A stretch of 64,000 nucleotides of DNA from Brasenia schreberi (Eukaryota; Streptophyta; Magnoliopsida; Nymphaeales; Cabombaceae), in contig JAYKKT010000056.1 of the NCBI GenBank assembly GCA_036023115.1, forward strand, positions 3,536,501 to 3,600,500, given 5' to 3'. The notes beneath the pieces were generated by a model. The model did no database searches, was not told the origin of the DNA, and worked only from the letters and a program-made list of their open reading frames with translations. Position numbers and translations under genes: made by a program. Below are positions 1-9,430 of this stretch, piece after piece (the first letter of the stretch is position 1; the number at the start of each line of letters is the position of its first letter).

Positions 1-1114
1 ATTGAATGCATCGACAGATTAGTCCCTGATGAGAGCATAGTAGATGCGATACATCGAGAGATGGAGATATATGATAATGCTCTTCACTTGATGGGTTTGC
101 CTGTTGCAATTCGCAACCGCTCTACGATGCGTCCAGGTACATTGTTTATTTTCATATTTAAGTTGCATCTTACATTACTGTGGATTATTATGTCTCTAAT
201 GTTTATATTTTTTTACAGATGTTTGGTGGAACAGGTTTGGAAGTGATTGTCCAAACCTTAGAGATTTTGCAGTTAGAGTCTTAAGCCAAACCTGTAGTGC
301 AATAGGTTGTGAAAGAAATTGGAGTGTTTTTGAACACATCCATACAAAAAAGCGCAACAGGTTGGAACATAAAAGGCTTAATGATTTGGTTTATATTCGT
401 TGTAACATGCGCCTTCGTGAAAGGTAATGTTGTATTACTTTCAAATTTTCAATTCGATATTATTTAACTTCAGTTTTCAATTGTTAATATTACTTACTAA
501 TTGTTTATCTTTGTTTGTGTCGTAGGCAATTAAAAAAAGTAAATAGAGAAGAAAGTCAGTTCGATCCAATAAGTTTGGATAATTTTGATATATTAGAAGA
601 TTGGGTTATGGAAGACACTGAAGAAAATGCCCTCCTAACAGAAGAAGACGTTGCCTGGATTAATTTGGAAAGAGCGCAACAACATTATGGAGATGAAGAA
701 TTTGATTTTGAAGAAGAAGGTGTGGGCGTGGTTGATGATGATGAGGATCTGCAACAAGGAGAAGATGAAGATTATTTAGTTGATGATCCTGATTACAATT
801 TGTAAAATGTAACATTATATGTAACTGTAGTGTACTGTAAAGTGTAAACTATGTCTGTATTTTATTTTTTGGATTCAAAATATGTAAATTTGGATGCAAT
901 TGTTCAATGCTGAATGCTCAATCTGTACTAAACTTACATTATATGAATTTAAAGCAATTATCATATTTTTCCTGATTTTTTTCGATTTTTTACTATTTTT
1001 TATTAATTTTTAATTATTTTTTGCATTATTTTAATATTAAAGTACGATACGATACGATATGCCCGTATCGTGGAGCCCAACGATACACGATACGATACGC
1101 GTCATACAACACTG
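1..1114 (+). mobile_element. hAT DNA transposon, 3' part (transposase C-terminus and terminal inverted repeat)
   Basis: The last three exons of an Ac-like hAT transposase run on the plus strand: 1-136, 219-423 and 526-805, with GT..AG introns at 137-218 and 424-525. Reading phase is kept across both junctions. Exon 2 encodes the hAT dimerisation block (CSAIGCERNWSVFEHIHTKK, then RNRLEHKRLNDLVY), the most conserved part of the family. Exon 3 encodes an acidic tail ending at 805. The 3' end holds repeated CGATAC/CGTATC subterminal motifs (1040-1100) and ends in a CAACACTG terminus at 1114. The bases after it (1115-1143) are the beginning of a Copia 3' LTR, so the element sits inside that LTR. 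The 5' part is outside the window. No stop interrupts the visible exons, so this copy may be fairly young. Confidence 0.85.
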
Positions 1115-1150
1115 CTACTGGCCCGTGCCCCTATTACATTAACACCCCCC
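1115..1150 (-). repeat. Copia polypurine tract and truncated 3' LTR start
   Basis: Read on the minus strand, TGAGGGGGG (about 1152-1144) is the polypurine tract. The next 29 bases match the start of the 5' LTR. The LTR stops at the hAT terminus (1114); its remainder must lie left of the window on the far side of the hAT element. Confidence 0.8.
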
Positions 1151-1192
1151 TCAAACTTACAGGGTATACACTGAAAGTTTGTCCAACAAGAA

Positions 1193-3934
1193 TTAAAACC
1201 GAGTAGCCGAAAGAGATTTGATGAAGAAATTTGCTAGTTGCATCTTAGATGTGATATAACACAGTGAAATCTTCTTATTCAGGCATTCTTCACGATCAAA
1301 GTGACAATCAATCTCGATATGCTTCGTCCTCTCATGAAAAGTATTACTCGAGACAATGTACATGATATTTTTGTTGTCACAATACATGATGGTAGGGCGT
1401 TGCACAGTAACTCCCATATCTGCTAGAATGGTTATGATCCAAGAGATCTCCATCGCAACTATAGTCATAGCTCGATATTCGGCTTTCGTGGATGAAAGGA
1501 ACACTTTCTATTGCTTTTTGCACTTTTAGGCGATGAAAGATTCACCTAAAAACATACAAAAACCAGTCATAGAGTATCTATCGTTGACATCTCGATCCCA
1601 ATCAACATCCGTATATACAGATAAATCAAAAGATGAAGAAGAAGTTAAGAGAACCCTTTTATTAGCAGTATTTCTGATATATCGAATAATGCGCAAAACA
1701 GCACTCATGTGAACAGAAGTGGGTGCCTGCTGAAATTGACTTGTTGTGTGTACTGTATGTGAATATCTGGTCTGGTAATGGTAAGATAGGTAAGGGCTCC
1801 TATGGGTTGTCGGTACGGGGTGGGATCAACTAATTTCTCACCATCAGTGGATCTTAGCTTGGTGCCTAGAACTTCTAGTGTGTATCTTGGTATCTGTAAG
1901 ACCAGATCTTTCAATGATATCATTTGCAAACTTTGTTTGAGACATAAAGTATCCATAATTTTTTTAGTTATTTCAATGCCTAAAAAGTAATTCAGCAGGC
2001 CCAAGTCTTTCATGTCAAATTCATGATGAAGATTAAGTTTAACTTCTGTAATTCCTGCTTCATCACTTCCTGTGATGATCATATCATCCACATACAAAAG
2101 CAAAATAACAACACCTGATTTTGTTTTTCATATAAACAATGCACTATCAGTATAGCAAGTCGTAAAATTATGCAAATGCATGAATTTTTCAAATCGATCA
2201 AACCAAGCTTTAGGAGCCTATTTAAACCCATACAAGGCTTTTCGCAATTTAAGAGCATGTCCAGGAGGAAGATTGGGACCAGGAGAAGGACTCATGTAGA
2301 CTTCTTCGTTCAAATAATCATTCATAAAAGCATTCTTAACATCAAGTTGATAAATATTTCATTGCTTAATTGCACTAATGGTTATGAGAATTCTAATTGT
2401 GGTCATTCTAGCTACTGGGACAAAAGTTTCATCATAGTCAATTCCATATTCTTGGGCATAACCTTTAGCAACTAGTCTAGCGTTGTATCTCTCAATGTGA
2501 CCATTGCTATGAGTTTTGATTTTATATACCCATCGACATCCAATGATTTTCTTATTCTTTGGTATGGGTGCAACTATTCATGTCTGAGCCTTATCTAGGG
2601 CATTGAGTTCATCTTTCATAGCATCTTCCCATTCTGGAATACCTTTAGCTTGATGATAGAACCTAGGTTCCTTAACTTGACGAAGGGTAGCAATCAAATT
2701 TTTCCATTGTGGTTCAAAAGATTCATAGGACACAAAGCGCTGGGGAGGTCTTGAAACCCTAGGTTCTAATCTTGTAATATCAGGTTTTATGTGGGCATCA
2801 TTGGTTTCTCTAGGACGTCTTGTATAATGTGAGGGGAAAGGTTCGACAATTGATTGAGTATCAACAGTTGTGTGTGAAGTGTCATTGTCTTTAACAGGAT
2901 TTTCTTGAAGATCTTGATGATCTACTGAGTCACAATCATTATCTTCTTCTAGTTCAAAAAAATCTTGAGGAATAAAAGGTTCAGAATTTTCCAAGGGTTT
3001 GGATTCATAATAAATATCATTCTCAAAAAAATTTACATCCTTAGACACATACAATTTGTCTTCTATGGGATCAAAACACCTATAACCCTTCTTGTCAATG
3101 CCATAACCAAGGAATACACATTCAATAGCTCTAGGTGACAGTTTATCATTCTTGTCTATATACACAAAACATCTACATCCAAAAACTCTAAGTCGTTCAT
3201 AGTATGGAGGGATGCTGTACAATTTTTCAAAATATAAAGTATTTTCAAGGTTAGATTAAGGCATTCTATTTATAAGATATATTGCGGTAAGAGTAGTTTC
3301 GGCCCATAAATATTTAAGAACCCTACTAACAATTAGCATAGTTCTACAAGTTTCAATAATATGTCTCTGTTTTCTTTCCACTAGACCATTTTGTTGGGGT
3401 GTTTTCATGATTTTTTATGAAAAATATAATTTATTTCAATAAATTTTTGAAATTCATTAGACATTTACTCTTCTCCCGAATCGGATCTAAAGATTTTAAT
3501 GGTGGCTCCAAATTAGTTTTTAATCATATTACAAAAGACTACAAATTTTTCAAATACTTCGGATTTGTGTTTAAGAGATATATCCATGTAAAGCGAGTAA
3601 AGTCATCCACAAAAATCACATAGTATTGCACCCCTTCTTTAGAAACAACGGGCGCGGGGCTCCAAACATCCAAATGTATTAGATCAAAAGCTTTCTTTGG
3701 TACATAGTTTCTTTCTCCAAAAGGAAGATGATGCATTTTTCTAAGAATACAATCTTTACATTCAAACTTTTTCTCTCTAATGGTTTTCATCAAGAGAATA
3801 TTACATAATTTTTGAGAGTCCAAGTGTCGAAGTCTTTTATGCCAAAGTGTAGCATCTTGGGCTACGTTACAAAACTCGGAATTTGACTGAGCTACGTTAC
3901 AAAACTCGAAATTTGACATAACAAGATAGTCCAT
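1193..3934 (-). pseudogene. Copia integrase, reverse transcriptase and RNase H region (broken)
   Basis: Reading down the minus strand: a GAG-pre-integrase zinc region (WHKRLRHLDS ... CKDC) in 3860-3740; the integrase core with LIHLDVWSPAP and VIFVDDFTRFTW (3690-3580); the integrase tail (3222-2900); reverse transcriptase (2700-1705) with intact LLLYVDDMIITG at 2103-2068; and RNase H (1708-1193) with YTDVDWDRD, SSTKAEYRAM and DNKNIMYI. The usual Glu of SSTEAEY is Lys here. At least five in-frame stops or shifts occur, so no full polyprotein can be made. A 30-bp tandem duplication just before the zinc region repeats the residues EFCNVAQ. Confidence 0.85.
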
Positions 3935-4040
3935 TTTGTATAGTTCACTTTCTCTATGGCCTTACCAATCACCTTCCTCGATAAGTGATCCTGCACCACA
4001 CAATGTTTGGATGAGAAAGTGACTATACAATTGTTATCAT

Positions 4041-5113
4041 CAGTGTTGTCTGACGCGTATCGTATCGTACTTTAATATTAAAATAATATAAAAATTATTT
4101 AAAAAATCAAGAAAATTAGTAAAAATCCAAAAAAAAATCTGAAAAAATCTGATAATTGCTTTAAATTCATATAATGCAAAGTTTAGCACAGATTGAACAT
4201 TCAACATTGAACAATTGCATCCAAAATTACATATTTTGAAGCAAAAAATGAAATACATTTACATTTTATATATTGTAAATTTGTATCAGGATCATTAACT
4301 AAATAATCTTCATCTTCTACTTGATAAAGATTCAAAGTTTCTCATCACCTTCTGCTTTAAAATGAAAATCTTCATCTCCTTCGTGATGTTGTTGCACTTC
4401 AAGTTAATTCATTCAATGTCTTCTTCGGTTAGGAGTGCATTTTCTTCGTTATCTTCCATAATCCACTCATCTAATATATCAAAATTAACAAACTGCTATG
4501 TTTGTACATGTAGTTGTCATATTTGCTAATTTTCATATGTGAGCAAAACAATGAGCTCAATTTCTTTGATTATTGAGTGTATGACACCTCAGTGATGTGA
4601 TATTATTACTTGATGATATCCCTTTTTCTCTTACTAGAGACTAGCTTTTTAACTAATGCTTGAGCTTCATTTCTCACTTCACAAACTGAATTAAGCCTCA
4701 CACACATTGATCATGTTCAACTCAATGGAAGTCACGTAAGGTGAACCCTAAAATAGTGAAGTTGTGAAATGCCCACTCAATGAACCGAGACAACCAAATG
4801 TTTTTAATTGTTTGCGATCTCATGAAATTAGAAACTGCTAGCAGAAATATACCTAAAAGTTGGCAACAGAAAGGAAAATGATTTTGTCACAATTTTTATT
4901 TGTTCATAAATTATTCTTATTCAATAAATAAAATTATAAACCCAAATTACAAGCATAGGAAAGTGAAGAGAGACGAAGAGAGGCCAAAAACCTGCAAAAA
5001 AAAATTGAAAAAAAAAATTTGAAATTTTTTTTTGAGTGTATCGCCCGTATCGTATCGTGGCTTCTCATGTATCGCATAGTATCGTACGATACGGTACGAT
5101 ACGGATAACACTG
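4041..5113 (-). mobile_element. Non-autonomous hAT element, deletion derivative
   Basis: It is bounded by terminal inverted repeats beginning CAGTGTTGTC at 4041 and ending GATAACACTG at 5113. The flanking 8-bp direct repeats are gttatcat (4033-4040) and gttatcac (5114-5121), one mismatch, which is the hAT target-site duplication length. Both ends carry subterminal CGTATCG/CGATACG repeats. The left half is a reverse-orientation relative of 900-1114. Its interior at about 4470-4280 is a decayed copy of the last transposase exon (NFDIL..W.MED.EENALLTEED). The rest of the transposase is gone, so movement would have needed enzyme from a relative such as the element at 1-1114. Confidence 0.9.
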
Positions 5114-5265
5114 GTTATCACATATTTGAGCAACCGAAAGTAGGTTTAAATTAAGTTTAGGTATAAGACTTACATTTTGAATTTTAAAATTTTGTTTTTC
5201 AAGGTTTCCTATTTTTTTTATTTGGAGTTTGTTCCATCGGCCGTAAACACATGTTTTCTAATGGT

Positions 5266-6309
5266 TTAACAAGAATTAATAAAAGAATATTCACTATGTG
5301 TCATATGAAAAGATGCACCGGAATCTAAAAACCAAGACATACCTTGAGAAGTGGATAGAGCATTCCCGTAGATGCTTTTTTTTTCCTTGAAGATTTCTTC
5401 TATGTATGCTTTGATGTTGTTGGGCAAGACACCCCCTTCTTCTACTGCTCCCATGTTTCCACTTCTTTTCCGAAGTAAATGACAAGTGGTTTTGATGTGT
5501 CCACTTTCCTTGCAATAGTGGTAAATAGTGTCTTTGTTGGGCCACGGTCCCATGGGCTTCTTGGACATGCCTTCGTTTTCTTTGCATATTGAGGCTTGTA
5601 GGTCTTCAAGTTTGCTCCCGGCTTTGATGTAGCAAGCACGGCTTCTTTGGCCACATTCATATTCTTCAATCTTATTTCCTCCATAACAAGATCAGCTAAA
5701 AAGGAATCGCCTCTAGGTCTAGGTTTTCTATGTATAAGGTTTGATCTAATATTTTAAAACTCGTTTCTCAACCCACGCATAAATAAGAAGAAATATTGAT
5801 TGTCTAAAAATTCTTTAAATTCGTCAAATTTGTGAAGATTTCCAAATTTGTCAAAACTTCTTAGTTGAGTCCATAACTCCGAAAATTCATTATAGTAGTC
5901 TCTAATGCTTAGATTGCCTTTCTTAAGTATAATCATTCTTTCCATTAAATCAATTTGGAAAACAAAATCGTCATGATAATAAAGTTTTTTTCAAGTATTC
6001 CCAAATTTCAAAAGCATTTTCAAAAGCACTAATTCTATTTCTAAGTTTTTCATCCACGTTTTGGCAAATAATCAATGTAATCTTTGCATTCATCTTTTCT
6101 CATAATTTCAAATCTAGCTTGTATTTTTCATGAGCTTTGACGATTTCATCGTCATCCAAACCATCAATGTTCAAAGTTGTTTTCTTTATGGTTCTATCGA
6201 TGTAATCTCAAAAATTTTTTGATAAAAAATACTTTTTCATGGTCCTAGCCCAACTTTGGTAGCATTTTGGGTTTATAATACATCTAAATAACTCATTTTT
6301 ACCTTCCAT
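5266..6309 (-). pseudogene. Copia gag and protease region (broken)
   Basis: Gag begins at the ATG at 6309 (MEGKNELFRC). It continues through a UBN2-type capsid segment (about 5945-5754, with LSIRDYYNEFSELWTQLRSF) and a zinc knuckle near 5540-5500. The knuckle reads IYHYCKESGHIKTTC, so the first Cys of the usual CX2CX4HX4C motif is Tyr. The aspartic protease motif WFLDSGASFHM lies at about 5330-5300, with the catalytic DSG triad intact. Frameshifts and stops separate the parts. The reading continues beyond the hAT insertion at 5113-4041. Confidence 0.8.
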
Positions 6310-6426
6310 TTTATGCAAAATCAAAGATTTTGGACTAACCTCAAGTTTGATGCGATTCTTCAAATTTTGCACTCATGGCATGCTTTCCAGTAAACTCGAT
6401 TTCTTCAATTCGAGACTCTGATACCA

Positions 6427-6781
6427 TGTAAATATTTATCAATAATCGAAGGTTGATACTTCATGAATCAAATGCACCAATCGCCAAGAGTCAAATAGCA
6501 TTCAAGTATGAATGCTGATCTTATACCAAACAAGAGAGCAGAAGCATGCACAAACAAGTCAAAAGCAGTGCCAAGACTGCATACTTTATTAATGGGATGA
6601 GGTCGTATTTATAGAGCATTTGTACATCAAAGAAGAAATGAAAAAGACCAAGTAACAAGACTAATGCTGGCTGGCCAGCACTAGCCGTTGGGCGAGTCCA
6701 ACGGTTAGTTGGCCCTACTGGCCCTTGTTCCAAACAGAGGTTGCACGGGCCCTATTGGCCCATGCCCCTATTACATTAACA
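6427..6781 (-). repeat. Copia 5' LTR
   Basis: On the minus strand it begins TGTTAATGTAATAGGGGCA and ends TTTACA, giving the TG..CA termini of a retroviral-type LTR, about 355 bp. It is followed at once by the primer-binding site at 6426-6414 (TGGTATCAGAGTC), complementary to the 3' end of plant initiator tRNA-Met. Its first bases reappear at 1143-1115 after a G-rich polypurine tract. Confidence 0.88.
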
Positions 6782-6946
6782 AAACGGTAAACAACTACTA
6801 ATTTCATCATAATACACAAATCAATCTTCACATATCCATACCCATTTATCCAAAAAGACCCGAACTTCAAAATCGATACCAGATTTTGAAGCGTGGAATA
6901 TCCACACAAAAGGAAGTGAAGAAGGTCCGCGTTGAGATATTTTTCT

Positions 6947-7080
6947 ATGTTCATCAGTGGAGTTTCATGGGAGATGATGGAAGACAAGCTAAATGAGCAT
7001 TTTGGAAACTACGGTGAGGTAACTCAGGTGGTGGAGATAAGGTCACGAGTCGACTAAGAGGCTTTGGTTTCATGTGTAGT
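6947..7080 (+). pseudogene. RNA-recognition-motif (hnRNP-like) exon fragment, frameshifted
   Basis: Frame 1 from 6947 reads MFISGVSWEMMEDKLNEHFG, then NYGEVTQVVE. This is the RNP2 strand, first helix and second strand of an RRM like those in plant hnRNP/Musashi-type proteins. After about 7036 the reading must move by one base to continue as DKVTSRLRGFGFM, where RGFGF is the RNP1 core. In the original frame a stop follows. Nothing recognisable continues past about 7080. The fragment starts about 165 bases from the Copia 5' LTR. I infer a gene fragment or pseudogene; a short functional exon is unlikely given the shift. Confidence 0.65.
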
Positions 7081-7338
7081 GCTAAGAGGAAAAAATGAAT
7101 GTATGCTACAAAAAGCTCTTCCTCTACTCCTTCGTGAGTTTCTTATTCTATCACTTCCACTTGCAAAATCTTCAGCAACCCTCTTTCTCCTCTTCGATGG
7201 TCGAGAACTCCTACTATCAATCTTTGTTCTACCATCTAAAGTAATACTATCACTCAATCTAATAGTATCATCATCATCTTCCTCAAACATCCTTAAACCA
7301 TCATCTTTTTGTCTCCTCTCATGTATGCTCTCAATCAT
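7054..7338 (-). other. Open reading frame of unknown origin, 94 codons
   Basis: This minus-strand reading frame is preceded directly by TTTTCAG (a possible splice acceptor). It encodes a charged protein with an acidic stretch (MFEEDDDDTIRL) and a basic stretch (SKRRKRVAEDF). The composition looks nuclear, but no family is recognised and it overlaps the RRM fragment on the other strand. It could be a decayed exon or chance. Confidence 0.25.
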
Positions 7339-7339
7339 C

Positions 7340-8333
7340 TGAAAACATTATCATGTAATACCTTATGACAAATTTCTAACTCTGCCCATGCAAGGAGTGA
7401 TTTCGTTTTTAGTCCCATCTAGGTGGTGTTTCAATCGTGAAATCTCACCACTAACCACCTTCTCACAAAACGAATATTTAATCTTCAATCTCTAACCCAC
7501 CACTGTTGTACCCCATTGCCATGCCGGATCATCAGACCGAGATTAGGAGTCCTTAACACCCCTTCCTCTCATCTCAATTAATCACTTCAATTTAATCAAA
7601 AACCTAAAAATAAAAGCATTCATAAATCCCCGCACTTCAATTTCATTAAAGAAAAAATGTTCAAAAAATATTAACGTACGGCCAGGGACGAGTGCAATAA
7701 AAATCATATCCACGCACTTCATATCATATTTTTTCATTAAGAAGATTATAAATAACACCAAAAATTAACAAATAGAAAAAATATCCAAAAAATATAAAAT
7801 ATATATTAAAATACGAGTTGGGGGCTTCCACGGATGTCGTAGAGTACTACTTTCTTTTGATCCTTGAACACCAAGGACGGGAGAAAGTGCATTTGAGAGC
7901 TGTAAACACACACGAGAAAAGAAGAAACACAAGCCCAAAAACCCACAAAACTTTAGGTTTTTGTTCGGCTACAGACCCTTATCATACGATACGGTATGGC
8001 CAACGACCCTACCATACCCTTTATATCAAAAGGATCTATGCGGGCGATACGACTCAACAACCTAACACTACGTCACCCTAAATGAAATTGTGGCCGTACA
8101 GTCAAATGCGACCGCTAGCTTTTTGGCCGATCCTAACCGTTTATATGAACTGCAGGCCTAGGAGCTGATCTGAGAATCCATCATTACCGCAAACCAAATT
8201 CCTTTTTCAGAAAGCAAATCAACTCAATCATACAATGAGAAATCGACAAATCTAAAGATCATCGAACTAGGAATCAACAAAAAACATCCAGAATAAGCAG
8301 TGCAAGCAAGAGAGAGAGATAGAGAGATCATAC
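7340..8333. other. No gene seen; probable intron 1 of the ICME-like gene
   Basis: This is AT-rich sequence with no convincing reading frame. Near 7985-8070 there are CATACGATACGG and GGGCGATACG motifs followed by CCTAACACTA, weakly like the subterminal repeats of the hAT family at 1-1114. No paired end was found. The stretch next to 8333 would be the start of intron 1 of the gene on the minus strand. Confidence 0.4.
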
Positions 8334-8791
8334 CCCAAGTAGCGCAAGAGCGTGAAACTGAGGCGGGTGATCAAATAGGTCTCGGCGGCCGCATGGCCCA
8401 CATCCTGCCGGAACGACAGCCGTCGCGATGGCAGTTCACCGGCAATGTGAGGATCGAAATTCACGTTGCCACCGCTGGCGGCCCTCCGCCGCCTCTGGTG
8501 GTTGGCTGTGGCGGCGGTTGCGGTGCTGCGGACAACGAACGAGGACCGCTCGACGTCAACCCCATCTCCGGCTGTCGAACCGGAACCGAGGATGGGGACC
8601 TTCTCATCCTCATTCTCCCTCAAAAGTTGGTGGGAGGAGGATGAAGAAGAACGGGAAGAAGACGAAGACGATGGTGGGGAAGAGAGAGGAGGAGGAGGAG
8701 AAGAGTGAACCAACGATCCACCGGTGGCTAGGAGGCCGCGGAGATTGGGGTGGACGCCTCCCACTAACTTGTCAAGCACCCGCGTCGCCAT
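8334..8791 (-). CDS. Isoprenylcysteine alpha-carbonyl methylesterase (ICME-like), exon 1 only
   Basis: ICME enzymes hydrolyse the methyl ester from prenylated C-terminal cysteine of proteins and act at ER/Golgi membranes. Exon 1 encodes 152 residues. It starts with [12 protein letters not shown] and runs through Ser- and Pro-rich low-complexity sequence to [20 protein letters not shown] and [10 protein letters not shown]. That last block is the conserved segment before the first membrane helix in plant ICME and ICME-like proteins. The exon ends GG|GTATGA at 8334/8333, a good donor, splitting a Gly codon as expected before VGYRW. The ATG at 8791 was chosen over an in-frame upstream ATG (8944) because of its context (CCAACAATGGCG) and because the upstream part looks like untranslated sequence. 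The alpha/beta-hydrolase domain and catalytic triad would be in later exons, which are not in this window. Either intron 1 exceeds 8.3 kb or the gene is truncated. Confidence 0.75.
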
Positions 8792-8938
8792 TGTTGGTTC
8801 ACCTGATCGCCTTCTCTCTCTGTCTCTGATAGATTCGTACCACAGAGCCAATGATGTCGTGAGAACAGGCCTGAACAACTCCCTAAGTTCCACGTGACTG
8901 ATGCAAGAGAGTTGTTCCACGCAACTGATACAGAGATG

Positions 8939-8992
<54 letters not shown>

Positions 8993-9300
8993 TTTTTATT
9001 TTGAACTAAAAGTATCCTTCTTCTTTTTTATTTTGCACGTATATTCGATGCTTAGTTTTACACAAACATTTTACTGTAAGAGCTTTGCAGTCCATCTTAG
9101 CTCAGTGCAGTTGCAACCTTAGACGTAAGGACCAAATTTCGTTCAGTGGCGTCTTTCACTTGCTTTTATTTTGTCAGTTGTGTTCATGGAACTCCTGTCC
9201 TCCGAGCTGAGTATCGTGCTTTTATGGATTCGATGCTGCAGCTGTAACTGAAGAAATGTTGCTCCGAGAGTTGGCCTTGGTCATAATAAAGGATGCTCCT
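8792..9300. other. 5' flank of the ICME-like exon
   Basis: This should contain the 5' UTR and promoter of the minus-strand gene. A (TC)n run sits at 8944-8984, which is (GA)n in the gene's sense. No clear TATA box was identified. A short open stretch at about 9240-9300 after a CTGCAG is not long enough to call an exon. Confidence 0.4.
8944..8984. repeat. (TC)n microsatellite
   Basis: About 20 TC units lie roughly 155-195 bases upstream of the ICME-like start codon, where GA/CT tracts are common in plant promoters and 5' UTRs. Confidence 0.95.
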
Positions 9301-9309
9301 ATTAGCACA

Positions 9310-9430
9310 CAGAGTGTTGGCTCAATTGGTAGGATGCTCTGATGCTTACTATTAGTAGAGAGTTCGACTCGGGGTGTGTTTTAGGCCTTAGCCTCTCTTC
9401 TAACAACATAAAGGGGTTCTTTCTACTGAC
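9310..9430 (+). mobile_element. SINE-like fragment (tRNA-derived)
   Basis: A box A-like TTGGCTCAATTGGTAGGA (about 9314) is followed about 45 bases later by a box B-like AGAGTTCGACTCGG. This spacing is that of an internal RNA polymerase III promoter. There is no tRNA cloverleaf, so a SINE remnant is more likely than a tRNA gene. Its end was not determined. Confidence 0.4.

Larger units (their letters stand above)
1115..6781 (-). mobile_element. Ty1/Copia LTR retrotransposon, minus strand, with two nested hAT insertions
   Basis: On the minus strand the order is 5' LTR (6781-6427), primer-binding site, gag, protease, integrase, reverse transcriptase, RNase H, polypurine tract and the first 29 bases of the 3' LTR (1143-1115). 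The order protease-integrase-RT-RNase H defines Copia. The 3' LTR is cut by the hAT element ending at 1114, and a second hAT lies at 4041-5113. Coding segments are long but carry several in-frame stops and frameshifts, so the copy is dead. Identity between the short overlapping LTR ends (1115-1143 and 6753-6781) is high, with two visible differences. Confidence 0.92.

Noticed and set aside
7980..8075. CGATACG motifs like the hAT ends
   Set aside because: Only one weak side was seen, with no matching terminal repeat or 8-bp duplication.
8300..8829. Plus-strand frames of 114, 133 and 80 codons
   Set aside because: They are shadows of the GC-rich, low-complexity ICME-like exon 1 on the minus strand.
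9310..9380. Possible tRNA gene
   Set aside because: Box A- and box B-like sequences are present but no acceptor stem or anticodon arm can be folded by eye; a SINE fragment explains it better.
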